This document shows, piece after piece, positions 15,500-22,671 of a stretch of 41,417 nt of DNA. The stretch is from Streptomyces cacaoi (GTDB lineage Bacteria; Actinomycetota; Actinomycetes; Streptomycetales; Streptomycetaceae): contig NZ_BJMM01000050.1 in NCBI RefSeq assembly GCF_006539165.1, positions 1 to 41,417 on the forward strand. The letters run 5' to 3'. Every line of letters starts with the position of its first letter. The first letter of the stretch is position 1. Under the pieces are notes generated by a model. The model saw only the letters and a program-made list of their open reading frames with translations. It made no database searches and had not been told where the DNA came from. A program made the translations under genes and the position numbers.

Positions 15500-16489
15500 A
15501 TGAGCAGTACCCTTCCCACCCGCCGGCTGGGCGCGCTGACCGTCTCCGCACAGGGGCTCGGCTGCATGGGCATGAGCCACGGCTACGGCGAGTCCGACGA
15601 CGACGCCTCGGTCGCCACCCTGCACCGCGCCCTGGACCTGGGCGTCACCCTGCTGGACACCGCCGACTTCTACGGCTCGGGGCACAACGAGGAGCTGATC
15701 GGCCGCGCCGTCGCAGGGCGCCGCGACGAGGTCGTACTGGCCACCAAGTTCGGCTTCGCGAACAAACTGGGCGAGCCGACGGTGATCCGGGGCGATGCCC
15801 CGTATGTGCGCCGGGCCTGCGAGTCCTCGCTGCGCCGCCTCGGGGTGGACCACATCGACCTCTACTACCAGCACCGGGTCGACCCGCAGGTCCCGGTCGA
15901 GGAGACCGTCGGCGCGCTGGCGGAGCTGGTGGCCGAGGGCAAGGTGCGGTACCTGGGCCTGTCGGAGGCGAGCGCGCGGACGCTGCGCCGTGCGCACGCG
16001 GTGCATCCGATCAGCGCCCTCCAGAGCGAGTGGTCGCTGTGGACGCGCGACCTGGAGGACGAGATCGTCCCGGTGTGCCGGGAGCTGGGCATCGGCCTGG
16101 TGCCCTTCTCGCCACTGGGCCGGGGCTTCCTGACGGGGCGCTACACCTCCGTCGCGGGCCTGGCGCCCGGCGATGTCCGCCGCAGCCAGCCGCGCTTCGC
16201 GGACGGGAACCTGGAACGCAACCTGGCGATCGTCGACAGGCTGACCGAGCTGGCGGCCGCGCGCGGGGTGACGGCCGGCCGGCTGGCGCTCGCCTGGCTC
16301 CAGCACCGGGGCGAGGACGTGGTGCCGATCCCCGGGACGCGCAGGACCGGCAATCTGGAGGAGAACCTCGCGGCGGTCGACCTGGAGCTGACCGCGGCGG
16401 AGCTGACCGCGATCGAGGCGGCGGCACCGCGCGACCAGGTCGCCGGCTCCCGCTACGACGAGGGCTCCCTGTCCTTCGTCGACCGCTGA
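15500..16489 (+). CDS. Aldo/keto reductase
   Basis: A 329-residue NADPH-dependent (alpha/beta)8 reductase. The catalytic tetrad is complete: D53 and Y58 in LLDTADFYGSG, K83 in LATKFGF, H125 in LYYQHRVD. IPGTRRTGNLEENL near the C-terminus binds the cofactor phosphate. It belongs to the AKR branch with N-terminal GLGCMGMSHGYG. The ATG at 15500 has GGAGG 7 nt upstream. The promoter looks MerR-controlled, which suggests induction by a thiol-reactive or hydrophobic compound. The physiological substrate is unknown. Confidence 0.93.
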   Translation: MSSTLPTRRLGALTVSAQGLGCMGMSHGYGESDDDASVATLHRALDLGVTLLDTADFYGSGHNEELIGRAVAGRRDEVVLATKFGFANKLGEPTVIRGDAPYVRRACESSLRRLGVDHIDLYYQHRVDPQVPVEETVGALAELVAEGKVRYLGLSEASARTLRRAHAVHPISALQSEWSLWTRDLEDEIVPVCRELGIGLVPFSPLGRGFLTGRYTSVAGLAPGDVRRSQPRFADGNLERNLAIVDRLTELAAARGVTAGRLALAWLQHRGEDVVPIPGTRRTGNLEENLAAVDLELTAAELTAIEAAAPRDQVAGSRYDEGSLSFVDR

Positions 16490-16584
16490 GCGGTGCCGCC
16501 GGCGGCGACGGCGCCGGAGCCGGAGCGCGGCCTGCGGCGCGGGCCGGTACCGGCCGCCCCGGGGACGCCCGGAGCCGTCTGGGC

Positions 16585-16590
16585 CATACT
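16585..16590 (+). promoter_or_regulatory. Leaderless -10 box of the DUF6461-like gene
   Basis: CATACT is 7 nt before the ATG at 16598; no ribosome-binding site is present. The -35 is weak. Confidence 0.45.
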
Positions 16591-16597
16591 CGTCGCC

Positions 16598-17788
16598 ATG
16601 GCGGACGGGACGAGCACCCGGATCGCCGCGCTCCTGGCGGAGTTGCGGCTGGAGGAGACGGCCTGGGTGGCCGCGGTGACGGGCAGCGACCCGGCGGCGG
16701 TCATCCGGGCGTGCGGGGGCGCCCCGGAGGCGGCGCGGCCCCGAGCCCTCGACGAGCGCCTGCTTTCCGAGCCGACCGGGCTGGGCGGGCTGGCCGGATC
16801 GCCCGAGCTGACCGAGTTGCCCGGGTCGTCCGGGGCCGGGCGCCCGCACCTCGCGGTGGCCCGGGCCGGTCCGGCCGTGACGGTGCTCGGATACGGCGAC
16901 CACCGGGGCCCGCACGAGGAGGTGCTGCGGCGGCTGGCGGCGCCGGGGGCGCGCGCCGCCGGTGTCCACTGGGGCCGGGGCGCGCCCTCCCGGCTCTCCC
17001 TCGCCGAGGACGGCGCACTCCTCTCCGCCTTCGATCTGCGCGCCCCCGCACACCGGTACGGCTCCCGCCCGGCGGCCTGGGACGCCCATCTGGACGGGCT
17101 CGACCTCGACGGCCCCCGGTGGCGCGCGGCCGGCGTGACCGCGGTGCTCCGCGCGACCGGGGCCCGCCTCGATGCGGCCTGGGCACGGGGCCCGCACCTC
17201 GTCGTTCCCGTCGCCCCCGTCGCCCCCGTCGCCCCCTGCACCGACGTCTTCACCGACGTTTCCCCCGACGCAGCCCCCGGCACGCCCGCCGCCTCCGTCG
17301 AGGGCGTCTCCCCCGCGCCGCTCCCGCGGGAACCGAGGGACTCGCCGCTGCTCGCCGAGGAACCGTTCGCCGGCTTCCTGGCCCGGCTCGGCCCGGAGTG
17401 CCTACCCGCCATGGAGCGGTACGGCGTCGAACTCGCCGCCCGGCACAACGGGTTGGCCTCCGACCCGGTGTGCACGCTCGCCCTCGCCGTGCTGGACGGC
17501 TGCGGCCCGCCCGAGGCCCGCCAGGAGCTGCGCATCGAGCTGGCCCGGCGTGCCGCGCCGCGGTCGTCGGGGGACGCGGCGGACCGCGGACCGGTGGCAC
17601 ACGAGCCGGCCGTGTGGCAGACGCTCGGCGATCTGCTGGCCCGCGAGGAGGGCGCCGTGGTGGCCGGCCCGCCGCCGATGTGCCTGCTGGACCGGGCGAT
17701 GAGCGGCGGCGGACACACCCCGGAAGCGGAACGCTACGCCCTGCTGCGCGCCCTGTACGAGGCCGCCCAGCGCACCCCGGACGCCTGA
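16598..17788 (+). CDS. DUF6461-like hypothetical protein
   Basis: A 396-residue soluble protein. The N-terminal half resembles DUF6461 proteins of Streptomyces: an early helix IAALLAELRLEETAWVAAV, a strand pair around AVTVLGYGDHRGPHEEVLRRLA and SRLSLAEDGALLSAFDL. The middle (about 205-240) is a low-complexity linker with VAPVAPVAP. The second half begins near EEPFAGFLARLG and is helical, with a possible count-keeping repeat QELRIELARRAAP. No catalytic motif, membrane segment or signal peptide is visible. The start is set by the -10 box 7 nt upstream. Function unknown; DUF6461 assignment is by pattern memory only. Confidence 0.6.
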   Translation: MADGTSTRIAALLAELRLEETAWVAAVTGSDPAAVIRACGGAPEAARPRALDERLLSEPTGLGGLAGSPELTELPGSSGAGRPHLAVARAGPAVTVLGYGDHRGPHEEVLRRLAAPGARAAGVHWGRGAPSRLSLAEDGALLSAFDLRAPAHRYGSRPAAWDAHLDGLDLDGPRWRAAGVTAVLRATGARLDAAWARGPHLVVPVAPVAPVAPCTDVFTDVSPDAAPGTPAASVEGVSPAPLPREPRDSPLLAEEPFAGFLARLGPECLPAMERYGVELAARHNGLASDPVCTLALAVLDGCGPPEARQELRIELARRAAPRSSGDAADRGPVAHEPAVWQTLGDLLAREEGAVVAGPPPMCLLDRAMSGGGHTPEAERYALLRALYEAAQRTPDA

Positions 17789-17893
17789 CGTCGCCCCTCC
17801 CCACGCCGCGGCGCCAGGCACCCGCGCACGTGCACCCCGCTCGTTCCGGACACCGCACACTCCCACGGACGTTTCGAACGGCTCCGGCACCGC

Positions 17894-18460
17894 TCACTCC
17901 AGGCACAGCTGCCACTCACCCGGCCGTCCGGCGAGGGTGAGGGCCGCGAGCGGCTGGGCGTCGATGTTCCAGTAGGAGTGCGGCGGCGCCTTGAGGACGT
18001 AGCAGACGGCGGCGCGGACGACGGACGGCTCGGCGACGGCGACCGCCCAGCCGCCGTCCCCGACCGGCCGGGTGTCCAGCCAGCCGCCGATCCGCTGGAT
18101 GAAGGCCAGCAGCGACTCACCGCCGTGCGGTGCGACCCGCGGGTCGGCCAGCCACCGGTCGACGGCGTGCGGCTCGGCCGCCGTGACCTCGGCCAGCGTC
18201 CGGCCCCGCCACCGCCCCATGTCGCACTCGCGCAGCGCGACCTGCGAGAGCGGCGTCAGCCCGAGGGCCTCGCCCGTCTCCCGGCAGCGCGCCGACGGTG
18301 AGCAGTAGCGCAGCTCGGCGGCGGCGAGGTGCAGCAGCGAGGGCACGCGGCGCTGCACGTCGTGCCACCCCGCGGCGTCCAGCGGCCGGTCGTCGTCGAA
18401 GCGCACGTCCAGCAGCGAGGCGCTGCGGGCGGCGGCGAGCAGCGTGAGGCGCACGTGCAT
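17894..18460 (-). CDS. Degenerate histidine phosphatase family protein
   Basis: A 188-residue protein with the overall pattern of the histidine phosphatase (phosphoglycerate mutase-like) family: YCSPSARCRETGEALG at about 52-67, ECDMGRWRGRTLAEV at 78-92 and PHGGESLLAFIQRIGGWLD at 111-129. The catalytic RHG motif is replaced by AAR (about residues 10-12), and the second catalytic HG position near residue 144 reads AEPSVVRAA. Both catalytic histidines are thus absent, so ordinary phosphatase activity is unlikely. It could be a substrate-binding or regulatory pseudoenzyme. The ATG at 18460 follows TACGAT by 6 nt (leaderless). Confidence 0.75.
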   Translation of the reverse strand: MHVRLTLLAAARSASLLDVRFDDDRPLDAAGWHDVQRRVPSLLHLAAAELRYCSPSARCRETGEALGLTPLSQVALRECDMGRWRGRTLAEVTAAEPHAVDRWLADPRVAPHGGESLLAFIQRIGGWLDTRPVGDGGWAVAVAEPSVVRAAVCYVLKAPPHSYWNIDAQPLAALTLAGRPGEWQLCLE

Positions 18461-18466
18461 CCGGCG

Positions 18467-18495
18467 ATCGTAGAGCCGTCCGGCCGGACGTTCGA
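18467..18495 (-). promoter_or_regulatory. Leaderless promoter of the degenerate histidine phosphatase gene
   Basis: On the minus strand TCGAAC (18490-18495), 17 bp, TACGAT (18467-18472), then 6 nt to the ATG. Confidence 0.5.
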
Positions 18496-18883
18496 GGGGT
18501 CGCGCGACGAACGCCCCGGCCCGTTCCGGCGCCCGGGGTCAGGGGGATGCCGGTCCCGGGATTCCGGCGTCACACTGGAAGTGGGCACGGCCCCGGCGGG
18601 GCCTCGGTGGGCCGGGGCACCCGGCGAGCCCGAGAAATCGGCGAATCCGGGGAACCCGGTGAACCCGCGCTGATCCGAGGAACCCGAATATCCCGAGGAA
18701 CCCGAGGAAGCGGAGCCGTCGGACGCATCACCGACGGGAAACCGATGAGTCCGATGAAACCGATGCATCCCACGCATCCGACGGGAAACGGTGAGAACCC
18801 GGCGAGAAGCGGGCCGGGCCAGGGGCACGGCCCCGGACGGAACGCAGGAACCCGCAGCAGTACGGCGAACAGGAGGCCGACCG
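18496..18883. repeat. Intergenic region with short direct repeats
   Basis: Between the divergent phosphatase and DUF1918 genes. CCGAGGAACCCGA is found at 18675-18687 and 18693-18705 (18-bp period), with looser copies to the left. CCGATGAGT, CCGATGAAA and CCGATGCAT follow head to tail at 18742-18768. Open frames across it encode low-complexity Gly/Ser/Pro or Arg/Gly peptides on both strands and lack ribosome sites, so I do not call a gene. Confidence 0.55.
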
Positions 18884-19075
18884 ATGCAGGCGAATTCAGG
18901 CGACCATCTGCTGATGCACGGCCGCGTGGTGGGTCAGAACGACCGCGAGGCCGAAATCGTCGAGGTCATGGGCACGAACGGCGAGCCCCCGTACCGCGTG
19001 CGCTTCGAGGACGGGCACGAGGCGGTCCTCTCCCCCGGCCCGGACAGCGTCGTCACACCGCCCGAGAAGCGCTGA
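18884..19075 (+). CDS. DUF1918 domain protein
   Basis: A 63-residue protein that is one DUF1918 domain: GDHLLMHGRVVGQNDREAEI then VMGTNGEPPYRVRFEDGHEA and a final PGPDSVV. It is expected to be a small beta-barrel (SH3-like); function unknown. The ATG has AGGAGG 7 nt upstream. A terminator follows 6 bp after the stop, so it is monocistronic. Confidence 0.88.
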   Translation: MQANSGDHLLMHGRVVGQNDREAEIVEVMGTNGEPPYRVRFEDGHEAVLSPGPDSVVTPPEKR

Positions 19076-19081
19076 GCAGGA

Positions 19082-19105
19082 CCGCCGGGCACGCACACCC
19101 GGCGG
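19082..19105 (+). terminator. Terminator after the DUF1918 gene
   Basis: CCGCCGGG (19082-19089) and CCCGGCGG (19098-19105) form a perfect 8-bp stem with an 8-nt loop. Confidence 0.6.
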
Positions 19106-19125
19106 AAGAGGACCCTCCGCACCCG

Positions 19126-19145
19126 CTGTGCACGACCGTGCACAG
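19126..19145. promoter_or_regulatory. Inverted repeat upstream of the acyl-CoA dehydrogenase gene
   Basis: CTGTGCAC-GACC-GTGCACAG is a perfect 8-4-8 dyad, 134 bp before the start of the 3-hydroxyacyl-CoA dehydrogenase gene. It could be a regulator binding site; no regulator is assigned. Confidence 0.4.
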
Positions 19146-19278
19146 GTGACCTTTCGCACCCGCTCTCCCTCCGGTGGAACCGCACAGGTAACGTCGGGCG
19201 GCGAAGCGGCAGGTCCCGGCGCCCCGGCGCCCCGGTTCCGGGCCGCCGGGGACCGTGAAGACCAGCGAAAGGCACGAG

Positions 19279-20151
19279 GTGACGGAGTCTGTAGCCGACG
19301 TCCAGCGCGTCGGAGTGGTGGGCTGTGGCCAGATGGGCGCGGGTATCGCGGAGGTGTGCGCGCGGGCCGGGCTGGAAGTGATGGTCGCCGAGACCACCGG
19401 TGAGGCGCTGGAGCTGGGCCGTACCCGGCTGGCGAACTCGATCGGCAAGGCCGCGGAGCGGGGGAAGATTTCGCCGGAGGACGCCGAGGCCACGCTGGAG
19501 CGGCTGACCTTCACGACGGACCTGGGCGACTTCGCCGACCGCGACCTCGTCATCGAGGCCGTGATCGAGAGCGAGCCCGTCAAGATCGAGATCTTCCAGG
19601 TGCTCGACCAGGTGGTGACGCGGCCCGACGCGATCCTCGCCTCCAACACCTCCTCCATCCCGCTGGTCAAGCTGGCCGTCGCGACCTCGCGCCCGGATCA
19701 GGTGATCGGCATCCACTTCTTCAACCCGGCCCCGGTCCAGCAGCTGGTCGAGCTGATCCCGGCGCTGACCACCGGCGAGGGGACGATCAAGCGCGCCGAG
19801 GCCGTGGTCGGCGGCATCCTCGGCAAGCACACCATCCGCGCCCAGGATCGGTCGGGCTTCGTCGTCAACGCGCTGCTCATCCCGTATCTGCTCTCGGCCG
19901 TCCGGATGTTCGAGTCCGGCATCGCGGGCCGGGAGGACATCGACAACGGCATGGAGCTGGGCTGCGCCCACCCCATGGGCCCGCTCAAGCTCGCCGACCT
20001 CATCGGCCTCGACACCGTGGCCTCGGTCGCCACCTCGATGTACGAGGAGTACAAGGAGCCGCTGTACGCCGCTCCCCCGCTGCTCCAGCGCATGGTCGAC
20101 GCGGGCCGCCTCGGCCGCAAGGCGGGCGCGGGCTTCTACTCCTACAGCTGA
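19279..20151 (+). CDS. 3-hydroxybutyryl-CoA dehydrogenase
   Basis: NAD-dependent oxidation or reduction at C3 of (S)-3-hydroxyacyl-CoA, in fatty-acid degradation or butyryl-CoA supply. The 290-residue protein has the NAD motif VGVVGCGQMGAGIAEV at the start, SNTSSIPL, the catalytic histidine in IGIHFFNPAP, and DRSGFVVNALLIPYL at the start of the C-terminal dimerisation domain, ending GRKAGAGFYSYS. The GTG at 19279 has AAAGG upstream; a GTG at 19255 would add eight residues. It stands alone, without thiolase or crotonase genes nearby. Confidence 0.93.
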   Translation: MTESVADVQRVGVVGCGQMGAGIAEVCARAGLEVMVAETTGEALELGRTRLANSIGKAAERGKISPEDAEATLERLTFTTDLGDFADRDLVIEAVIESEPVKIEIFQVLDQVVTRPDAILASNTSSIPLVKLAVATSRPDQVIGIHFFNPAPVQQLVELIPALTTGEGTIKRAEAVVGGILGKHTIRAQDRSGFVVNALLIPYLLSAVRMFESGIAGREDIDNGMELGCAHPMGPLKLADLIGLDTVASVATSMYEEYKEPLYAAPPLLQRMVDAGRLGRKAGAGFYSYS

Positions 20152-20174
20152 TGCCGTGCGGCTGCCGCTGATCC

Positions 20175-20224
20175 CCGGCGGCCGCCGCCGGTCCCCCGTC
20201 CCGGGCCGAACGGCCGGGGACGGG
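20175..20224 (+). terminator. Double terminator after the acyl-CoA dehydrogenase gene
   Basis: First hairpin: CCGGCGG/CCGCCGG (20175-20181 and 20185-20191, 3-nt loop). Second: CCCGTCCCGG (20195-20204) with CCGGGGACGGG (20214-20224), one bulge. Both lie within 75 bp of the stop. Confidence 0.55.
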
Positions 20225-20233
20225 AATATCCTT

Positions 20234-20289
20234 GTGTGCGGCGGGAGTTGAGCCGGTCATGGTGTGCGGCGGGAGTTGAGCCGGTCATG
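20234..20289 (+). repeat. Perfect 28-bp tandem duplication of a translation start
   Basis: The 28 bp at 20234-20261 are repeated exactly at 20262-20289. Each copy contains GGGAG (ribosome site), TTGAGCCGGTC and an ATG at its end. The second ATG (20287) is the start of the LLM-class gene; the first (20259) opens a six-codon frame. Confidence 0.95.
20259..20279 (+). other. Six-codon upstream reading frame created by the duplication
   Basis: The first copy's ATG reads M-V-C-G-G-S and stops at TGA (20277-20279), 7 nt before the main ATG at 20287. It has the same ribosome site as the main gene. Ribosomes starting here would end just before the main start, allowing reinitiation. Confidence 0.6.
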
Positions 20290-21111
20290 AAGATCGGTGT
20301 TTTGTCTTTCGTCACGGACGAGGGCATCCGCCCCGGCGCGCTGGCCCGTGCCGTGGAGGAGCGCGGCTTCGAATCGCTCTTCGTCGCCGAGCACTCGCAC
20401 ATCCCGGTGGGCTCGGCCGGGCCGGACGGCGGCGAGCTGGCCCGCCCCCACTACCGCTCGCTGGATCCCTTCGTCACCCTGGCGGCGGCCGCCGCGGCGA
20501 CGAGCACGCTGCGTCTGGGCACCGCCGTCGCCCTGCTCGTCCAGCGGGACGTCCTGCACACCGCCAAAGAGGCCGCCAGTGTGGATGTGCTCTCCGGCGG
20601 CCGGCTGATCCTCGGCGTGGGCGCCGGCTGGCTCCGTCAGGAGATGCGGCACCACGGCACGGACCCGCGCACCCGCGGCCGGCTGCTGGACGAACAGCTG
20701 GCGGCGCTCAAGGAGATCTGGACGCGGGACGAGGCCGAATTCCACGGCGAGTTCGTGGACTTCGGGCCGCTCCACATGTGGCCCAAGCCGGTGCAGCGTC
20801 CGCATCCGCCGCTGTGGATCGGCGGCGGGAGCGAGGCGTCGCTGCGCCGCGTGGCCGCGCACGGGGACGGCTGGTTCCCGGTGTCGGCCACCCCGGAGGA
20901 CATCCGCCGCGCCCGGGCCGAGCTGGACGCGGCGGGCCGTGCCGACGCCGTCCTCACCGTCCCCGGGGACGCGGCGGAGCCGGCGTCCCTGGAGCGGTTC
21001 GCCGAGGCCGGCGCCGAACGCGCCGTCTTCATGGTGGACACGGCACCCGAGGACGCCACGCTCAGGACGCTGGACCGCCTCGCGGAGTCGACGGCCCCGT
21101 ACCGCGATTGA
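20287..21111 (+). CDS. LLM-class (F420-dependent type) oxidoreductase
   Basis: A 274-residue luciferase-like (beta/alpha)8 barrel protein; in actinomycetes this group mostly uses coenzyme F420, less often FMN. Marks: N-terminal GVLSFVTDEGIRPGALARAVEERGFESL (read in parts), FVAEHSHIP, RLGTAVALLVQRDVLHTAKEAASVD, GRLILGVGAGWL, PHPPLWIGGGSEASLRRVAAHGDGWF and a TPEDI segment, each under its usual position. The substrate is unknown. The ATG at 20287 is chosen from the second copy of a 28-bp duplicated start region. The 3-prime end overlaps the convergent MFS gene by 50 bp. Confidence 0.9.
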   Translation: MKIGVLSFVTDEGIRPGALARAVEERGFESLFVAEHSHIPVGSAGPDGGELARPHYRSLDPFVTLAAAAAATSTLRLGTAVALLVQRDVLHTAKEAASVDVLSGGRLILGVGAGWLRQEMRHHGTDPRTRGRLLDEQLAALKEIWTRDEAEFHGEFVDFGPLHMWPKPVQRPHPPLWIGGGSEASLRRVAAHGDGWFPVSATPEDIRRARAELDAAGRADAVLTVPGDAAEPASLERFAEAGAERAVFMVDTAPEDATLRTLDRLAESTAPYRD

Positions 21112-22585
21112 CGGCGGACAGCGGCCTGGCGACGGACTCCAGGGGCCGGCGCTCCGCGTCCACCCCGAGGAACACCGCCGCCAGGCCCCCGAGCACCATG
21201 ATCACCGCGCCGGTCAGAAAGCCCGCGAACATCCGCATCCGGTCCGTGCCGTCGCCGATCAGCCAGCCGTAGAAGGACGGTCCGGCCGCGCCCGCGCCCT
21301 GGCCGATGGCGAAGAACAGCGCGATGGCCTTGCCACGCACCTCCAGCGGGAAGATCTCACCGGCCGTCAGATAGCCCGAGGAGGCGCCCGCCGAGGCGAA
21401 GAAGAAGATCACGCACCAGGCGGCGGTCTGGGTGGCCGCGGTGAGCACATCGGCCGCGAACAGCCCGGCCGCCAGCGCGAGGGCACAGCCGGCGAACAGA
21501 TAGGTCCCGGCGATCATGCGCCGGCGGCCGACCACGTCGAAGAGCGGCCCGAGCACCACGGGGCCCAGCAGATTGCCCGCGGCGAAGGCGAGCAGATAGC
21601 GCGGGGCGCTGTCGGACGGCACGTCGTAGAACTCGGTGAGCACCAGCGTGTAGGTGAAGAAGATCGCGTTGTACAGGAAGGACTGCGTGATCATCAGCGT
21701 CGAGGCGAGCACCGCGCGCCGCGGGTAGGAGCGGAATAGCACCCGCAGCAGGGTGGGGAACGTCGAGCGTGCCGATGCGCCGATCTCGATGGCCTGGCCC
21801 TCGTCGACGGGCGGCAGCGTGTGTCCCCGCTCGGTGACCTCCCGCTCGATCCGTGCGAGGGACCGCTCGGCCTCCGCCGCCCGCCCGTGCATGATCAGCC
21901 AGCGGGGGCTCTCGGGCAGATGCCGGCGGACGAAGAGCACCGAGAAGCCCAGGAGGGGCCCGAGCAGAAAGCCCAGCCGCCAGGCGAGCGTGTCGTCGAC
22001 CTGGCTGAGAAGCAGCAGTTCGGCCACGGTACCGAGGAAGGCCCCGGCCCAGTACGTGCCGTTGACGAGGAGGTCGATCCGGCCGCGGAACCGGGCCGGC
22101 ATCATCTCCTGGATCGCCGAGTTGATCGCCGCGTACTCCCCGCCGATCCCGGTACCGGCCACGAAGCGGGTCAGATACAGATACACGTCCCAGCCCGGCC
22201 CCTGCCCGAAGGTCAGCGCCGTGAGTCCGCTGCCGAACAGATAGACGCCGAAGGTCAGCAGGAACAGCTTGCGGCGGCCGAACCGGTCGGCCATCCGCCC
22301 GAAGAACAGGGCGCCCGTCACCTGCCCGACGAGATAGACGGTGGCGATGAGCCCGGCCTCGCCCGAGGTGAGGCCGAGGGTGTCGGCGTGGGTGAGGACG
22401 GAGGTCACCGCGCTCGCCACGGTGATCTCCAGCCCGTCCAGGATCCAGGCGCAGCCCAGCGCCACGATCATCCTGGTGTGGAAGCCCGACCAGGGCATCC
22501 GGTCGATACGGGCCGGGATCAGGCTGCGCAGGGGCGCGGAGTCCGCCGGGCCGCCCGGGGCGTTCGGGGTGTGCGGTGCTGCCAT
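21062..22585 (-). CDS. MFS transporter, sugar-porter-like
   Basis: A 507-residue membrane protein with 12 predicted transmembrane segments in two halves. The MFS signature GRMADRFGRRKLF is between TM2 and TM3, and GPLFDVVGRRRMI is its second-half equivalent. LPESPRWLIMHGR and the following long cytosolic loop place it in the sugar/organic-acid porter group (PF00083). CAWILDGLEITVASAV in TM1 resembles aromatic-acid or metabolite:H+ symporters. Substrate unknown. The ATG at 22585 has only a weak ribosome site. The last 50 bp overlap the convergent LLM gene. Confidence 0.88.
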   Translation of the reverse strand: MAAPHTPNAPGGPADSAPLRSLIPARIDRMPWSGFHTRMIVALGCAWILDGLEITVASAVTSVLTHADTLGLTSGEAGLIATVYLVGQVTGALFFGRMADRFGRRKLFLLTFGVYLFGSGLTALTFGQGPGWDVYLYLTRFVAGTGIGGEYAAINSAIQEMMPARFRGRIDLLVNGTYWAGAFLGTVAELLLLSQVDDTLAWRLGFLLGPLLGFSVLFVRRHLPESPRWLIMHGRAAEAERSLARIEREVTERGHTLPPVDEGQAIEIGASARSTFPTLLRVLFRSYPRRAVLASTLMITQSFLYNAIFFTYTLVLTEFYDVPSDSAPRYLLAFAAGNLLGPVVLGPLFDVVGRRRMIAGTYLFAGCALALAAGLFAADVLTAATQTAAWCVIFFFASAGASSGYLTAGEIFPLEVRGKAIALFFAIGQGAGAAGPSFYGWLIGDGTDRMRMFAGFLTGAVIMVLGGLAAVFLGVDAERRPLESVARPLSAVNRGTGPSTPRGGPAS

Positions 22586-22671
22586 CCCGTCACCCGTAAC
22601 CGGAGCCGGGCGGCGGTGCCCCGGCCGTCCGCACAATCACCCGAAGGCGTGCGTCCCGTGACGCGCGGCGT

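Noticed and set aside
16542..16555. 14-bp palindrome GGCCGGTACCGGCC
   Set aside because: No loop for a hairpin and no second copy seen; common by chance in this base composition.
15430..17940. 836-codon plus-strand open frame over the aldo/keto reductase and DUF6461-like genes
   Set aside because: Frame-shadow of the two real genes; composition is Arg/Gly/Pro-rich without any motif.
18256..18828. Minus-strand collagen-like Gly/Ser open frame
   Set aside because: Made by short DNA repeats, no ribosome site, and it covers part of the histidine phosphatase gene in another frame.
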